64,000 bases of DNA, from contig NZ_VCYI01000005.1 in assembly GCF_030464365.1 (NCBI RefSeq), positions 62,001-126,000 of the forward strand. The letters run 5' to 3'. The stretch is from Methanoculleus methanifontis (lineage in GTDB: Archaea > Halobacteriota > Methanomicrobia > Methanomicrobiales > Methanoculleaceae). Position 1 is the stretch's first letter, and the number at the start of each line of letters is the position of its first letter. A model generated the notes under the pieces. That model did not search any database. It saw nothing but the letters and a program-made list of their open reading frames with translations, and was not told the origin of the DNA. A program made the translations under genes and the position numbers. This document shows, one piece after another, positions 16,985 through 24,891 of this stretch.

Positions 16985-18316
16985 ATGAACTGGCTCCAGA
17001 TACTCCTTCTCCTCGTCGCGGCATACCTTCTTATTGCCTATTACATCCGCGAACGGGGGCTGTTTAAGGATCACGTCATGTTCTTCGGCCCGATCCTCGC
17101 CATAAAGACCGAACGGGTCGGTTTCTTCGACTGGTTCCGGAAGTTCGGGACGATACTCCGGGCCTACGCGACGCTTGGCGTCTTGCTGGTTGTCGTCATT
17201 TCGGCCTTCATGACCCTCGCCCTGCTCGTCGCGGTTCCCCAGTATCTGGTGCATACCCCGGAGCCGACCGGGATCTACGACCCGAGAAACCTCCTCGCGA
17301 TACCCGGTGTCAACGAGGCGATCCCGATCACCGCGGCCGTCTTCCTCGGCCTCCTCCTCACGATCGTCATCCACGAGTTCGGCCACGCCATCCTCGCCCG
17401 GGTCGAGGATATGCGGGTGCGGAGCATGGGTCTCCTCATCGCCGTCATCCCGATAGGAGCATTCGTCGAACCCGAAGAGGAGGACGTGGAAGCGGCGAAG
17501 GGGATGCCGAAGATCCGGATGTTCGGCGCCGGGATCACGAACAACATCGTCATCGGCCTCGCGTGCTTTGTGGTGATGTTCCTCCTCATGGGAATGGCGA
17601 CGCCCCTTGCGGTTCCGCTTGTCCAGGGGGTCTACCAGGACTACCCGGCGGACGACGCGGGGCTCCCCGGCTACTCGGTCATCACGAACATAAACGGCGT
17701 TCCCGTGGCAAACCAGGAGGAGATCGCGGCGCTCATGGACGGGACACGGCCGGGAGAGGCGGTCACGCTGACGGCCGAGAAAGACGGGGTCGAGAATACC
17801 TATACACTCACCCTGGCCGAATGGCCGGAGGTGCTCGACGGTGATCAGGACTCGGGGTTCATGGGAGTCTACTACTACAGCGCTCCCGCGGTGAAAGAGC
17901 ATATCGGGAATATTGCGGATCTCGGGCTTCTCGCACCCCTCTACCTGACGATAGCCCCGATCGACGCCTTCATCCAGGGCAACACACAGCAGCTCGGGAT
18001 CCTGCTCACCGACACCCCCGAGCAGATGGCCTGGCAGGAACCGTTCCCCCTCTTCTGGGGCACGGTTCACCTTCTCTTCTGGACAGGGTGGTTCAACCTG
18101 CTGGTCGGGATGTTCAACGCCATACCGATCGTCCCGCTCGACGGCGGCTACATGATGAAGGAGGGCGTGGAACGGTTCTTCGAGCGCCGGGGCTGGTCTC
18201 AATACGCACAGAAGGTCGTCGCCTCGATCAGCGGCTTTGTGACGGTGATGCTGATCCTCCTCATCACGATGCCGATGATCGTCGCGGCGCTGCGATTCGT
18301 GCTGGCGATGGGATAA
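16985..18316 (+). CDS. Site-2-type intramembrane metalloprotease with PDZ domain
   Basis: A 443-residue polytopic membrane protein of peptidase family M50. The zinc motif HEFGH is at about residues 130-134 inside a hydrophobic segment. The distal NAIPIVPLDGGY motif, near 380, supplies the third zinc ligand. A PDZ-like insert occupies about 195-285 (GLPGYSVITNINGVPV). The family cleaves membrane-spanning regulators or clears membrane proteins. ATG 16985 is used in place of the GTG at 16982. It lies just downstream of rnhB, and a six-T run follows the stop. Confidence 0.9.
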   Translation: MNWLQILLLLVAAYLLIAYYIRERGLFKDHVMFFGPILAIKTERVGFFDWFRKFGTILRAYATLGVLLVVVISAFMTLALLVAVPQYLVHTPEPTGIYDPRNLLAIPGVNEAIPITAAVFLGLLLTIVIHEFGHAILARVEDMRVRSMGLLIAVIPIGAFVEPEEEDVEAAKGMPKIRMFGAGITNNIVIGLACFVVMFLLMGMATPLAVPLVQGVYQDYPADDAGLPGYSVITNINGVPVANQEEIAALMDGTRPGEAVTLTAEKDGVENTYTLTLAEWPEVLDGDQDSGFMGVYYYSAPAVKEHIGNIADLGLLAPLYLTIAPIDAFIQGNTQQLGILLTDTPEQMAWQEPFPLFWGTVHLLFWTGWFNLLVGMFNAIPIVPLDGGYMMKEGVERFFERRGWSQYAQKVVASISGFVTVMLILLITMPMIVAALRFVLAMG

Positions 18317-18319
18317 CCC

Positions 18320-18325
18320 TTTTTT
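18320..18325 (+). terminator. Oligo-T terminator after the M50 protease
   Basis: Six T residues directly follow the stop codon at 18316, giving a short archaeal U-tract terminator. Confidence 0.4.
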
Positions 18326-18402
18326 GCCCCCCTACCCGTCCAGGGCAGCGCAGAAGGGGCCATTAAGTATCTCAAGAACGAAGATCGCCATCAGGCGATG
18401 AT

Positions 18403-18645
18403 ATGATCCCCAATCCCGGAGCACCGCGGGCCTCAACATACTTTGATGCCGATGAGGTTCTTCAGACCCCCGACACAACCGATAGCCTGCAGGCCATCGT
18501 CACCCACGCCACCGATGCCATAGCGACCCATACCGCCAGTGTTGCAGACCCGTCGCCGCTAATAGGGGGATTCAATTTTCTCATGAGCATTGCGCTCATT
18601 TACGTTGCCGTATCGCTCATCAGCATTATATTCGGCAGACGCTGA
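18403..18645 (+). CDS. Small protein with C-terminal membrane anchor
   Basis: An 80-residue frame with a polar N-terminal two thirds and one hydrophobic segment near the C-terminus (FNFLMSIALIYVAVSLISII), ending GRR. This topology suggests a tail-anchored membrane protein. I do not recognise a family. It sits alone between the protease gene and a convergent lipoprotein gene. Support is limited to its compact position and membrane-protein composition. Confidence 0.45.
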   Translation: MIPNPGAPRASTYFDADEVLQTPDTTDSLQAIVTHATDAIATHTASVADPSPLIGGFNFLMSIALIYVAVSLISIIFGRR

Positions 18646-18663
18646 AGACAGATTCGTTGCATC

Positions 18664-18672
18664 AAAAAAAAA
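18664..18672 (-). terminator. Oligo-T terminator of the substrate-binding protein gene
   Basis: Nine A on the plus strand give nine T on the minus strand about 21 nt past the stop at 18693, fitting an archaeal terminator. Confidence 0.6.
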
Positions 18673-18692
18673 GTCAGGGATGGTATCGGCAC

Positions 18693-19958
18693 TCAGGCGC
18701 CGATCCACTCGAGCTCCGGAGCGGCGTCTGCCGACGTGATGCCGTACTGGACGACCGGCACCCACCGGTAGGCGTCCCCATCGGCACCCACCGTCCAGAA
18801 GGTGTAGTGCGCATTCGACAGGTCGCCGGCACCGTTCAGGTGCGCCGGCCCGAACAGGGGGCCGCCGGATTCCCCTGCGGTTCTCTCGAGTGCGGCCTTC
18901 AGCATGGCGGCATCCGTGGTATCGGTCTCTATCCGGGCCAGGGTGACGATCCAGAGCGCATCATAGGTCGCGAGGCCGTACCCGTCGGGATGCCGGCCGA
19001 GGAGCTCCCGCATCTTCTGGATGGTGGCCGTGTTCGACGCAACACTCTCCTGGTTCCAGAGCGCCGGGGAGGTAAACCGTGTCTGCTCCGCAAAGCGGGC
19101 GGGCTCGCCCGTCACCAGTTCATCGAGGAGGACGTTCCCGTCGCACCCGTACCACCGGATCTCCGGCAGGTTCTCTGTCGCGAGAGCCGCCTCCATGATC
19201 CTGTCCGCCTCGTCGAGGCTGACCAGGTAGACGGCGACGTTCTCTTTCCCGTGCACCGCGATCGCCTCGGCCACCCGGGCATCGAGGTCCGCCGCTATCG
19301 CGCTATACTCCTCCTGCTCCGGCGTATACCGGGCGCCGTCGAGAACCTTGCCGCCGCCTCTCACAAACGCCGCCGTCGTCAGTTTCTCCAGTTCGTCGCC
19401 CCAGACGTCGCCGCGCCAGACCGGCAGGATCACCGTTACTCCCTGCTCTCTCAGGTAGTACGCCATGACGTCGGCCTGGTAGGTGTCCGGCGGCACGAAC
19501 CGGTAGACGTTGTCGCCCACAATCGCAAGCGACGGCGCCGTGCTCATGGTGCTGGCAATCAGGATCCCGTGCTCGTCGGCATACGTCCGGATCGCCTCCA
19601 GTTCGGCGCTGGTGCCGGGGCTGATAACAATTCTCGCCCCCTGCTTTTCAAGCGTCTGGAGTTTCGCGAGCGCGATCGCGGGATCGGCCTTTGTGTCCTC
19701 GACGATTATTCCGACACGGTGATCCGACCCGATCGAGACCAAGTAGTCGTTGATGTCCCCGGCCGCCACCTCGAGGGCGACCCGGCTCGCTTCCCCGCCC
19801 CCGGCGTAATCACCGGTGAGAGGCAGGAGGGCACCGACAACGATGTCCTGCACTGCCTCTCCCTGCTGTCCGGGACCGGCCTCTGTGCCGGTGCACCCGC
19901 AGGCGAAGACAACCGCTGCAAGAAGGGTAATCACGAATGCTGCTGAAACCTCTCTCAT
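18693..19958 (-). CDS. Branched-chain amino-acid-type substrate-binding lipoprotein
   Basis: A 421-residue periplasmic-binding protein, type I fold (Peripla_BP_6 / LivJ-like). A signal peptide ends in a lipobox-like FACGCTG (cysteines 20 and 22), so it is probably lipid-anchored outside the membrane. The mature part opens DIVVGALLPLTGDYAGGG, and ILIASTMSTAPSLAI and YGLATYDALWIVTLAR fit the family. Such proteins deliver amino acids or small organic ligands to ABC permeases, but no permease or ATPase is adjacent. It may instead serve as a ligand sensor. Confidence 0.88.
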   Translation of the reverse strand: MREVSAAFVITLLAAVVFACGCTGTEAGPGQQGEAVQDIVVGALLPLTGDYAGGGEASRVALEVAAGDINDYLVSIGSDHRVGIIVEDTKADPAIALAKLQTLEKQGARIVISPGTSAELEAIRTYADEHGILIASTMSTAPSLAIVGDNVYRFVPPDTYQADVMAYYLREQGVTVILPVWRGDVWGDELEKLTTAAFVRGGGKVLDGARYTPEQEEYSAIAADLDARVAEAIAVHGKENVAVYLVSLDEADRIMEAALATENLPEIRWYGCDGNVLLDELVTGEPARFAEQTRFTSPALWNQESVASNTATIQKMRELLGRHPDGYGLATYDALWIVTLARIETDTTDAAMLKAALERTAGESGGPLFGPAHLNGAGDLSNAHYTFWTVGADGDAYRWVPVVQYGITSADAAPELEWIGA

Positions 19959-20152
19959 AGGATTTACTTTATGAGAAAAAGAATAATCATTTCGTTTTGA
20001 AGCGTAGACGCACGGCAGATTAGACCCGAAAATAGCCTTTCAGGAAATATTTCACCCGCAGGCATCGAAGGCCGCTCACGCCGAGCGCGTGCCCGACCGA
20101 CGCGGATGGTGACGGGATGCGGTCGAGTCCAAAAACAGGCGAGGAACGGGGC

Positions 20153-21244
20153 TTACAGCCCCTCCTCGTCTCCCTTGCTGATCAGGTCCCGCGACTTCTT
20201 CTGCATCTCCACGCCGATGTCGGTATCGATGCTCTTGACCGCCTCCTCCGCGGTCCGGACCACGTCCCTGCCCGGAACCTCCCCGAGAATATCCTCCGGC
20301 GGGAGTTCCGTGCCTTCCGGAACTTCGGGTGCCTCGGTCGTGGCGCCGAGGTACTCCGCGGCCTGCTTCACGACGCTCGAGAGCTCGAACGGGAATATGA
20401 TCTTCGTCGCCTGGCCCTCGGCCATCTTCTTCAAGGCGTCGAGGGAGAGGACGGTGATCGCCCGCCGGTCCAGCGGCCGGGCGCCGACCGAGAGGATGCG
20501 CAGCCCCTGCGCCTCGCCCTGCGCCTGCAGGATACGCGACAGCCGCTCACCCTCGGCCCGCAGGATCTTGCTCTGCCGCTCGCCCTCGGCCTCGAGGATA
20601 ATACTCTGCCGGCTCCCCTCCGCCTTGAGGATCGCCGCCCGCTTCTCGCCGTCCGCACGGAGGATCGCCGCACGCCGCTCACGCTCGGCCGCGGTCTGCT
20701 CGGTCATCGCCTGCTTGACCGCACCCACCGGGTCGACCTCCTTGATCTCCACCCGCTCGACTTTGACGCCCCAGGCATCGGTCTCCCGGTCCAGGATGTC
20801 CCGGAGACGGGCGTTGATGACGTCCCGGTTGTAGAGGACCTCGTCGAGTTCCATGTCGCCGATGATCCCGCGCAGGCTCGTCTGCGCCAGCGCCACCGTC
20901 GCCGATCGGTAGTTCATCACCTCAAAGTAGGCCTTCTCGGGATCGATAATTCGGACATAGACAATCGCGTCGACGTTCGTCGGGGAGTTGTCCTTCGTGA
21001 TCACCTCCTGCCGCGGGACGTCCATCACCTCTGTGCGGAGGTCGAGTTTCCTGACTACCGTGATCAGCGGGACGACCCACCGGAAACCGGGGTTCATCCT
21101 CCCGATGTAGCGTCCCAGACGGATCTGAAGTCCTTGTTCGTAGGGCTGTACGATCACCACGCCACGGGCGAAGATGATGATGATGACGATGATAAGAAAG
21201 ACCGTGATAAGCCCGGTCCATGGAAATTCTCCGGTAAAAAGCAT
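20153..21244 (-). CDS. Slipin/SPFH (band 7) membrane protein
   Basis: A 363-residue SPFH protein. An N-terminal membrane segment (about 9-28) is followed by the band-7 domain (RGVVIVQPYEQGLQIRLGRY onward, to about 190). Next is a long charged coiled coil of near-repeats such as ILRADGEKRA, ILKAEGSRQS and ILRAEGERLS (about 190-260), and an acidic tail. Slipins oligomerise on membranes and organise microdomains or regulate proteases. It lies one base after the NfeD gene in the same operon, the classic NfeD-slipin pairing. The upstream 19959-20152 gap shows no other gene. Confidence 0.93.
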   Translation of the reverse strand: MLFTGEFPWTGLITVFLIIVIIIIFARGVVIVQPYEQGLQIRLGRYIGRMNPGFRWVVPLITVVRKLDLRTEVMDVPRQEVITKDNSPTNVDAIVYVRIIDPEKAYFEVMNYRSATVALAQTSLRGIIGDMELDEVLYNRDVINARLRDILDRETDAWGVKVERVEIKEVDPVGAVKQAMTEQTAAERERRAAILRADGEKRAAILKAEGSRQSIILEAEGERQSKILRAEGERLSRILQAQGEAQGLRILSVGARPLDRRAITVLSLDALKKMAEGQATKIIFPFELSSVVKQAAEYLGATTEAPEVPEGTELPPEDILGEVPGRDVVRTAEEAVKSIDTDIGVEMQKKSRDLISKGDEEGL

Positions 21245-21245
21245 C

Positions 21246-21704
21246 TTAAACTACCTCCTTCACGACGACGTGCACCCCTTCGGAACGCACGACAATAACT
21301 TTTCTCCCGACCGGGATCTCTCCCGATTCAGATCGGGCGCTCCATTCCATGCTCCCCAGCCGCACCTTCCCCGTGAGCGTCTCCGCATCGACCGCTGCGA
21401 CCACCGTCCCCTCGAGGCCGACAAGCGAGTCCCGGGAGAGGGTCGTCGGCGGTTCCTGACCTGGCGTGAGGCGGCCGTAGAGCCATACGGTGACCGAAGC
21501 CGCCACAATCGCAGCGAGGACCCCGACGACGAGACCCCAGGGAGACGTGAGGATGTCGACGCCGAGGAGGAGGAGAACCCCGAGAATGATCATGACCGTC
21601 GCGGGGACGGCGATGAAGAACCCGGGCTGGTAAACCTCCACCAGGAGCAGCACCGCCCCGAGGACGATCAGCATCCAGCCGAGAGTGATCCCCTCTGCAA
21701 GCAT
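21246..21704 (-). CDS. Short NfeD family membrane protein
   Basis: A 152-residue NfeD protein of the short form, without the serine-protease domain. Membrane segments at about 8-45 and 55-75 are followed by a C-terminal OB-fold domain (SLVGLEGTVVAAVDAETLTGKVRLG to the end). NfeD partners with slipins, and the slipin gene begins right after its stop. Together they probably form a membrane-quality or microdomain module. Confidence 0.92.
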   Translation of the reverse strand: MLAEGITLGWMLIVLGAVLLLVEVYQPGFFIAVPATVMIILGVLLLLGVDILTSPWGLVVGVLAAIVAASVTVWLYGRLTPGQEPPTTLSRDSLVGLEGTVVAAVDAETLTGKVRLGSMEWSARSESGEIPVGRKVIVVRSEGVHVVVKEVV

Positions 21705-21751
21705 GCAGAGTGAGTTGGCTTTTGGCTATAAAAGCCTGCTGAAGGATGTTT

Positions 21752-22363
21752 TCAACCGAGATCCATCACCGGCGTGATCCGGGGCGGCACGGCGCGTTCG
21801 ACCGTGAGCGGAACCCCGGCGGGCGGGGAGACCCGGATATGGAACTTCTCGCCGGGCGCAAGCGGCCGGGAGGGGTAGACGACCAGGTCGAACTGTTCCC
21901 CGGGCTCAAGGAGCGTGTCGTCGTCCGCCTGCATAAACGGGATCGTGTGCCCCATCCGGACGATCGTCCAGGTCCCGGGTGAAACCGGCGCTCCGGTAGT
22001 CCTTCCGAGGCGTTCAGTTCCTTCGGGGGTAGCGACCTCGACCGTGGCGCGGCCCATATCGACGCTCCCCATATCGCCGACGAAGAGACGGACGCTGCAG
22101 GAGACCGACCCCATGCGTGACGGGTCGGGCCGGTCGCAGACGAGGGCGACGCCGTCGACGGACCGTTCGCCAAGCGCGTAGCCGTAGACTTTCCCGGAGA
22201 CCATCAGGCATTCCCCGGTCTCCTCGAGGGCTGTGTAGACGAGACCCCCTGGAGGGCCGGGGGGAGCGTTCAGGATGTGAACCGCACATATGGCAACCAT
22301 GACCGCCACGACGCAGAGGATGGCCCCTTCGAGCGCCGTGAGACCACCGTCCGCCGAATCCAC
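21752..22363 (-). CDS. Archaellin-like protein with class III signal peptide
   Basis: A 203-residue protein with a prepilin/prearchaellin N-terminus: short charged leader, predicted cut after Gly, then LTALEGAILCVVAVMVAI with the conserved Glu at +5 and a long hydrophobic helix. The C-terminal part follows the archaellin pattern (SGKVYGYALGE, LEPGEQFDLVVYP, LAPGEKFHIRV). It starts with GTG at 22363. Archaellins build the archaeal swimming filament, but this gene is solitary with no fla/arl genes nearby, so it may be a minor filament subunit or an adhesive pilin. Confidence 0.75.
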   Translation of the reverse strand: MDSADGGLTALEGAILCVVAVMVAICAVHILNAPPGPPGGLVYTALEETGECLMVSGKVYGYALGERSVDGVALVCDRPDPSRMGSVSCSVRLFVGDMGSVDMGRATVEVATPEGTERLGRTTGAPVSPGTWTIVRMGHTIPFMQADDDTLLEPGEQFDLVVYPSRPLAPGEKFHIRVSPPAGVPLTVERAVPPRITPVMDLG

Positions 22364-22399
22364 ACTGGATCCCCACTGCAGAGGATATATACCCCAGCG

Positions 22400-23365
22400 T
22401 TACGTGCCCGGGCCGTACCGGGCAAAGAATGCCGGGGCGCCGAACGAGACCCAGGCACCGGCAGCGGCGGCCCGGAGGTACTGGAAGAGATAGGCAGCGA
22501 GAACGGCGTCTTGCGGGACGAAGAGCCCGAACCCGTACCAGATTACCCCGGCCACAGCGAGCCCGAAGATGTAGCGGAACAGACGCACCGATCCCTTCCC
22601 TCTCGCGCACATGCTCCCAGGATAGCGATCCGCCGCCGCACCGGCCGCAAACCCGAAGAAGAGCCCCGAGGCCGTGATCGCGTCCAGGATGTCGAGCGGG
22701 TGAACCGGCTCCCCGGAACGCTCAAGCGCCCCCGCCGCCCAGGAGGCGGGAACCTCCCAGTCCCCGAGGGCCGCAAGAGCACCAAACGAGGCCAGTGCCA
22801 GGGCAAGCGATCCTGCAAATGCGGCAAGCACCTGCCCTGAGAGGGGAAGGGCGGCGATCCGGCGGCCGACCGGTTTCTCGAGAGCAAGGAATCCGAGGAG
22901 GATGGCGACGCCGAACGCCCAGCCCGCGAGGACATCAGTCGGGAAGTGAACCCCAAGAACAACCCTTGATACACCGATGAAGAAGGCCATTCCGATGGCG
23001 AAGACGGTGAACCACTTCCACCGGGCGTCGGCAGCGAGCAAACCCCAGAACGACGCCGAGCCCTGAGCGTGCGCAGACGGCAGCCCGAACGACGGGTGAC
23101 TTCCGAACGCCCTGACCTCCGGGCTGACCCAGTAGGGGCGGGGGAGGTGAAACGCGACCTTGAGGGCCTGGTTGAGCCCGCCGGATATCCCCATAAGGAG
23201 GGCCAGACGGAGTCCGAGGCGCGTGTCCCAGCACCAGTAGAGGACCGCGATGACGAGCAGGTATAACTCAGGCTCCCCGAGGAACGAGAAGAAGAGCATC
23301 GGCGCTTCGAGCCACGTCGCGTGGGTCTGGAGTGCCTGGATGAGAGCGAACTGGATATCCGTCAT
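22400..23365 (-). CDS. PAP2-superfamily membrane phosphatase
   Basis: A 321-residue membrane protein with the three PAP2 phosphatase motifs: KVAFHLPRP (KxxxxxxRP), LPSAHAQG (PSxH) and SRVVLGVHFPTD (SRxxxxxHxxxD). Membrane helices surround these motifs. About five more hydrophobic segments follow them, making it longer than minimal PAP2 enzymes. It probably removes phosphate from a lipid phosphate or polyprenyl diphosphate at the membrane surface. It lies just upstream of the archaellin-like gene on the same strand, with 36 nt between. Confidence 0.88.
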   Translation of the reverse strand: MTDIQFALIQALQTHATWLEAPMLFFSFLGEPELYLLVIAVLYWCWDTRLGLRLALLMGISGGLNQALKVAFHLPRPYWVSPEVRAFGSHPSFGLPSAHAQGSASFWGLLAADARWKWFTVFAIGMAFFIGVSRVVLGVHFPTDVLAGWAFGVAILLGFLALEKPVGRRIAALPLSGQVLAAFAGSLALALASFGALAALGDWEVPASWAAGALERSGEPVHPLDILDAITASGLFFGFAAGAAADRYPGSMCARGKGSVRLFRYIFGLAVAGVIWYGFGLFVPQDAVLAAYLFQYLRAAAAGAWVSFGAPAFFARYGPGT

Positions 23366-23411
23366 ACGCTGCCTGCCGGTACCGCTTCCCGGAACCCGTG
23401 AAAGCGGTCGA

Positions 23412-24590
23412 TTAAGATCTTCCGTTCATGACCGCTTCCGGGACGTGAATCGTGGGGAATGCGTCGAGGAGTTCCCGCGTCAGCTCGGCGCCGATCGACG
23501 GCTGGACGGACTCGAGCCAGAGGAAGAACCCCGCCATATGGGGCGTCCTTCGGCTCTCGAACTTGAACCCGCCCGTCTTGTTCGGCACCATCTTGAGGTA
23601 ATCCTTCTTGTTCCGGGATCGCAGGTAGATGATCGGCCGGTACTCCGGGATATTCACGGCGAGGACAACCTTCGAGAACTGTTTCTGGATCGTATCCGGG
23701 TCGTAGGTCTTCCCCTTGATGCGGATGGGGTACCGGGCATCGAGCATCCGGACGGCGGAGGGGTAAAGTCCCCCGAAGAGGACTTTCTTCACGATCGGCG
23801 GGATCTCGTCCGGGGTGCCGAGTTCCCCGACGCCTTTCTTCGAGGTGACGGTGGAGATGATGCTCTGCAGCCGCTCGTCATGCAGTTTCTTGTAGTCGAA
23901 CGGCCGGCGGGGCGGCATGTCCTTGATGGATATCAGTTTTTCGTGCTTGATCCGGCGGGTAGGACTCCTTTTTAAGTCCCGCTGCCGGATAAGGGCCTTC
24001 AAGTCCTCGCAGGTCGGGGTGGTGAGGAGAACGTTGTCGGGTTCCTTGAGGAGACGGCGGACGACCGCCGTCCGGGAGATATCGACCGAGGAGATGAGGA
24101 GGAACGGCACGGTAGGCTGCCCGTAGAGGTAGCCGAAGAGTTGTTTTTTGTAGCGGATCTCCGCCTCGAACTCTTTTAGGTCGGCAGGAGACGTGATGAT
24201 CTCTCCAAACGTCAGCGCCCCGGTATGATCGACGAGCACAAGATCGACCTCGGCGAGATCCTGGCCGTTCCCCCGGACCTTGATATCCCCGATGTTTGAG
24301 TAGAAGAGCCCGTTCTGACCGAGTTGCGCACGCCGGACTTTGGCGGGCCCGTCGGCACCCCGGGCCACGACGGAGAGGATGAGGTCGGTCTGCAGAGAGA
24401 GATCAAGGATCATCTCGTAGACGATCGCCTCGAACCACCGCCCTTCAGCGGTTCGCATCTCAGGGATATCCTCTGAGAAGAGCTTTTTTCGATCCGCGGG
24501 GCGCAGGTGGCGCAGCGCTCTCATGATGATCGCCCGCGTCGGCTGGAGCGAGCTGAAGTTTTTGTCGAGCCACGTAATCATTTGCAACAT
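23412..24590 (-). CDS. Unknown protein with a possible PD-(D/E)XK-like nuclease core
   Basis: A soluble protein of about 392 residues that I do not recognise. Residues about 50-170 read like a restriction-endonuclease fold: helix with Glu near 54 (RWFEAIVYEMIL), EVDLVLVD with Asp 116, a turn, then TFGEIITS with Glu 130, and a helix rich in Lys (RYKKQ, 147-150). The usual Lys two residues after Glu is replaced by Ile, so activity would need a migrated Lys. The C-terminal half (YPIRIKGKTYDPD, YRPIIYLRSRNKKDYLK, SRRTPHMAGFFLWL) is unfamiliar. ATG 24590 is chosen because the frame further upstream is not protein-like. Confidence 0.7.
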   Translation of the reverse strand: MLQMITWLDKNFSSLQPTRAIIMRALRHLRPADRKKLFSEDIPEMRTAEGRWFEAIVYEMILDLSLQTDLILSVVARGADGPAKVRRAQLGQNGLFYSNIGDIKVRGNGQDLAEVDLVLVDHTGALTFGEIITSPADLKEFEAEIRYKKQLFGYLYGQPTVPFLLISSVDISRTAVVRRLLKEPDNVLLTTPTCEDLKALIRQRDLKRSPTRRIKHEKLISIKDMPPRRPFDYKKLHDERLQSIISTVTSKKGVGELGTPDEIPPIVKKVLFGGLYPSAVRMLDARYPIRIKGKTYDPDTIQKQFSKVVLAVNIPEYRPIIYLRSRNKKDYLKMVPNKTGGFKFESRRTPHMAGFFLWLESVQPSIGAELTRELLDAFPTIHVPEAVMNGRS

Positions 24591-24891
24591 TCGTTTCACA
24601 CAGCCGGGTATTGTTATCGTATTGTGGACCGGATAGGGGTCAGAGCACTTCCTGACAGGGAAGTCTATCATTCTATGAGTGCTCATAGAGTTTCCGGTCT
24701 CCAGGACTATGAAATTACGCATGGTCTCAAAACCAGGGAGGGCGACCGGGGAGGGAAAAAGAGGAGAGTTTCGATGCCGTGCAGCGCCCGAATCAGACCG
24801 TCTTGATCGCTTCGTCGAGCGGCATTGCCGGCACGACGTGGGCAACCCCATACGAACTGAACGCCGTGGCTTCCCGTCCCCGGTGACCCCG
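24591..24891. other. Intergenic stretch with a possible gene remnant
   Basis: There is no complete gene. On the minus strand between the permease stop (24892) and a TGA near 24806, the same frame reads a protein-like stretch, SSYGVAHVVPAMPLDEAIK. It looks like the C-terminal end of a lost gene, or chance coding in GC-rich DNA. The AT-rich part near 24600-24680 could hold the promoter of the minus-strand gene at 24590. Confidence 0.35.

Noticed and set aside
16904-18202. 432-residue minus-strand open frame
   Set aside because: Antisense to the M50 protease; its His/Arg/Asp-rich composition is typical of shadow frames.
18657-19946. 429-residue plus-strand open frame
   Set aside because: Antisense to the binding lipoprotein, which has a signal peptide and family motifs.
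24591-24851. N-terminal extension of the nuclease-like protein
   Set aside because: The residues upstream of 24590 are Ser/Arg/Cys-rich and unlike protein; no ribosome site supports the earlier start.
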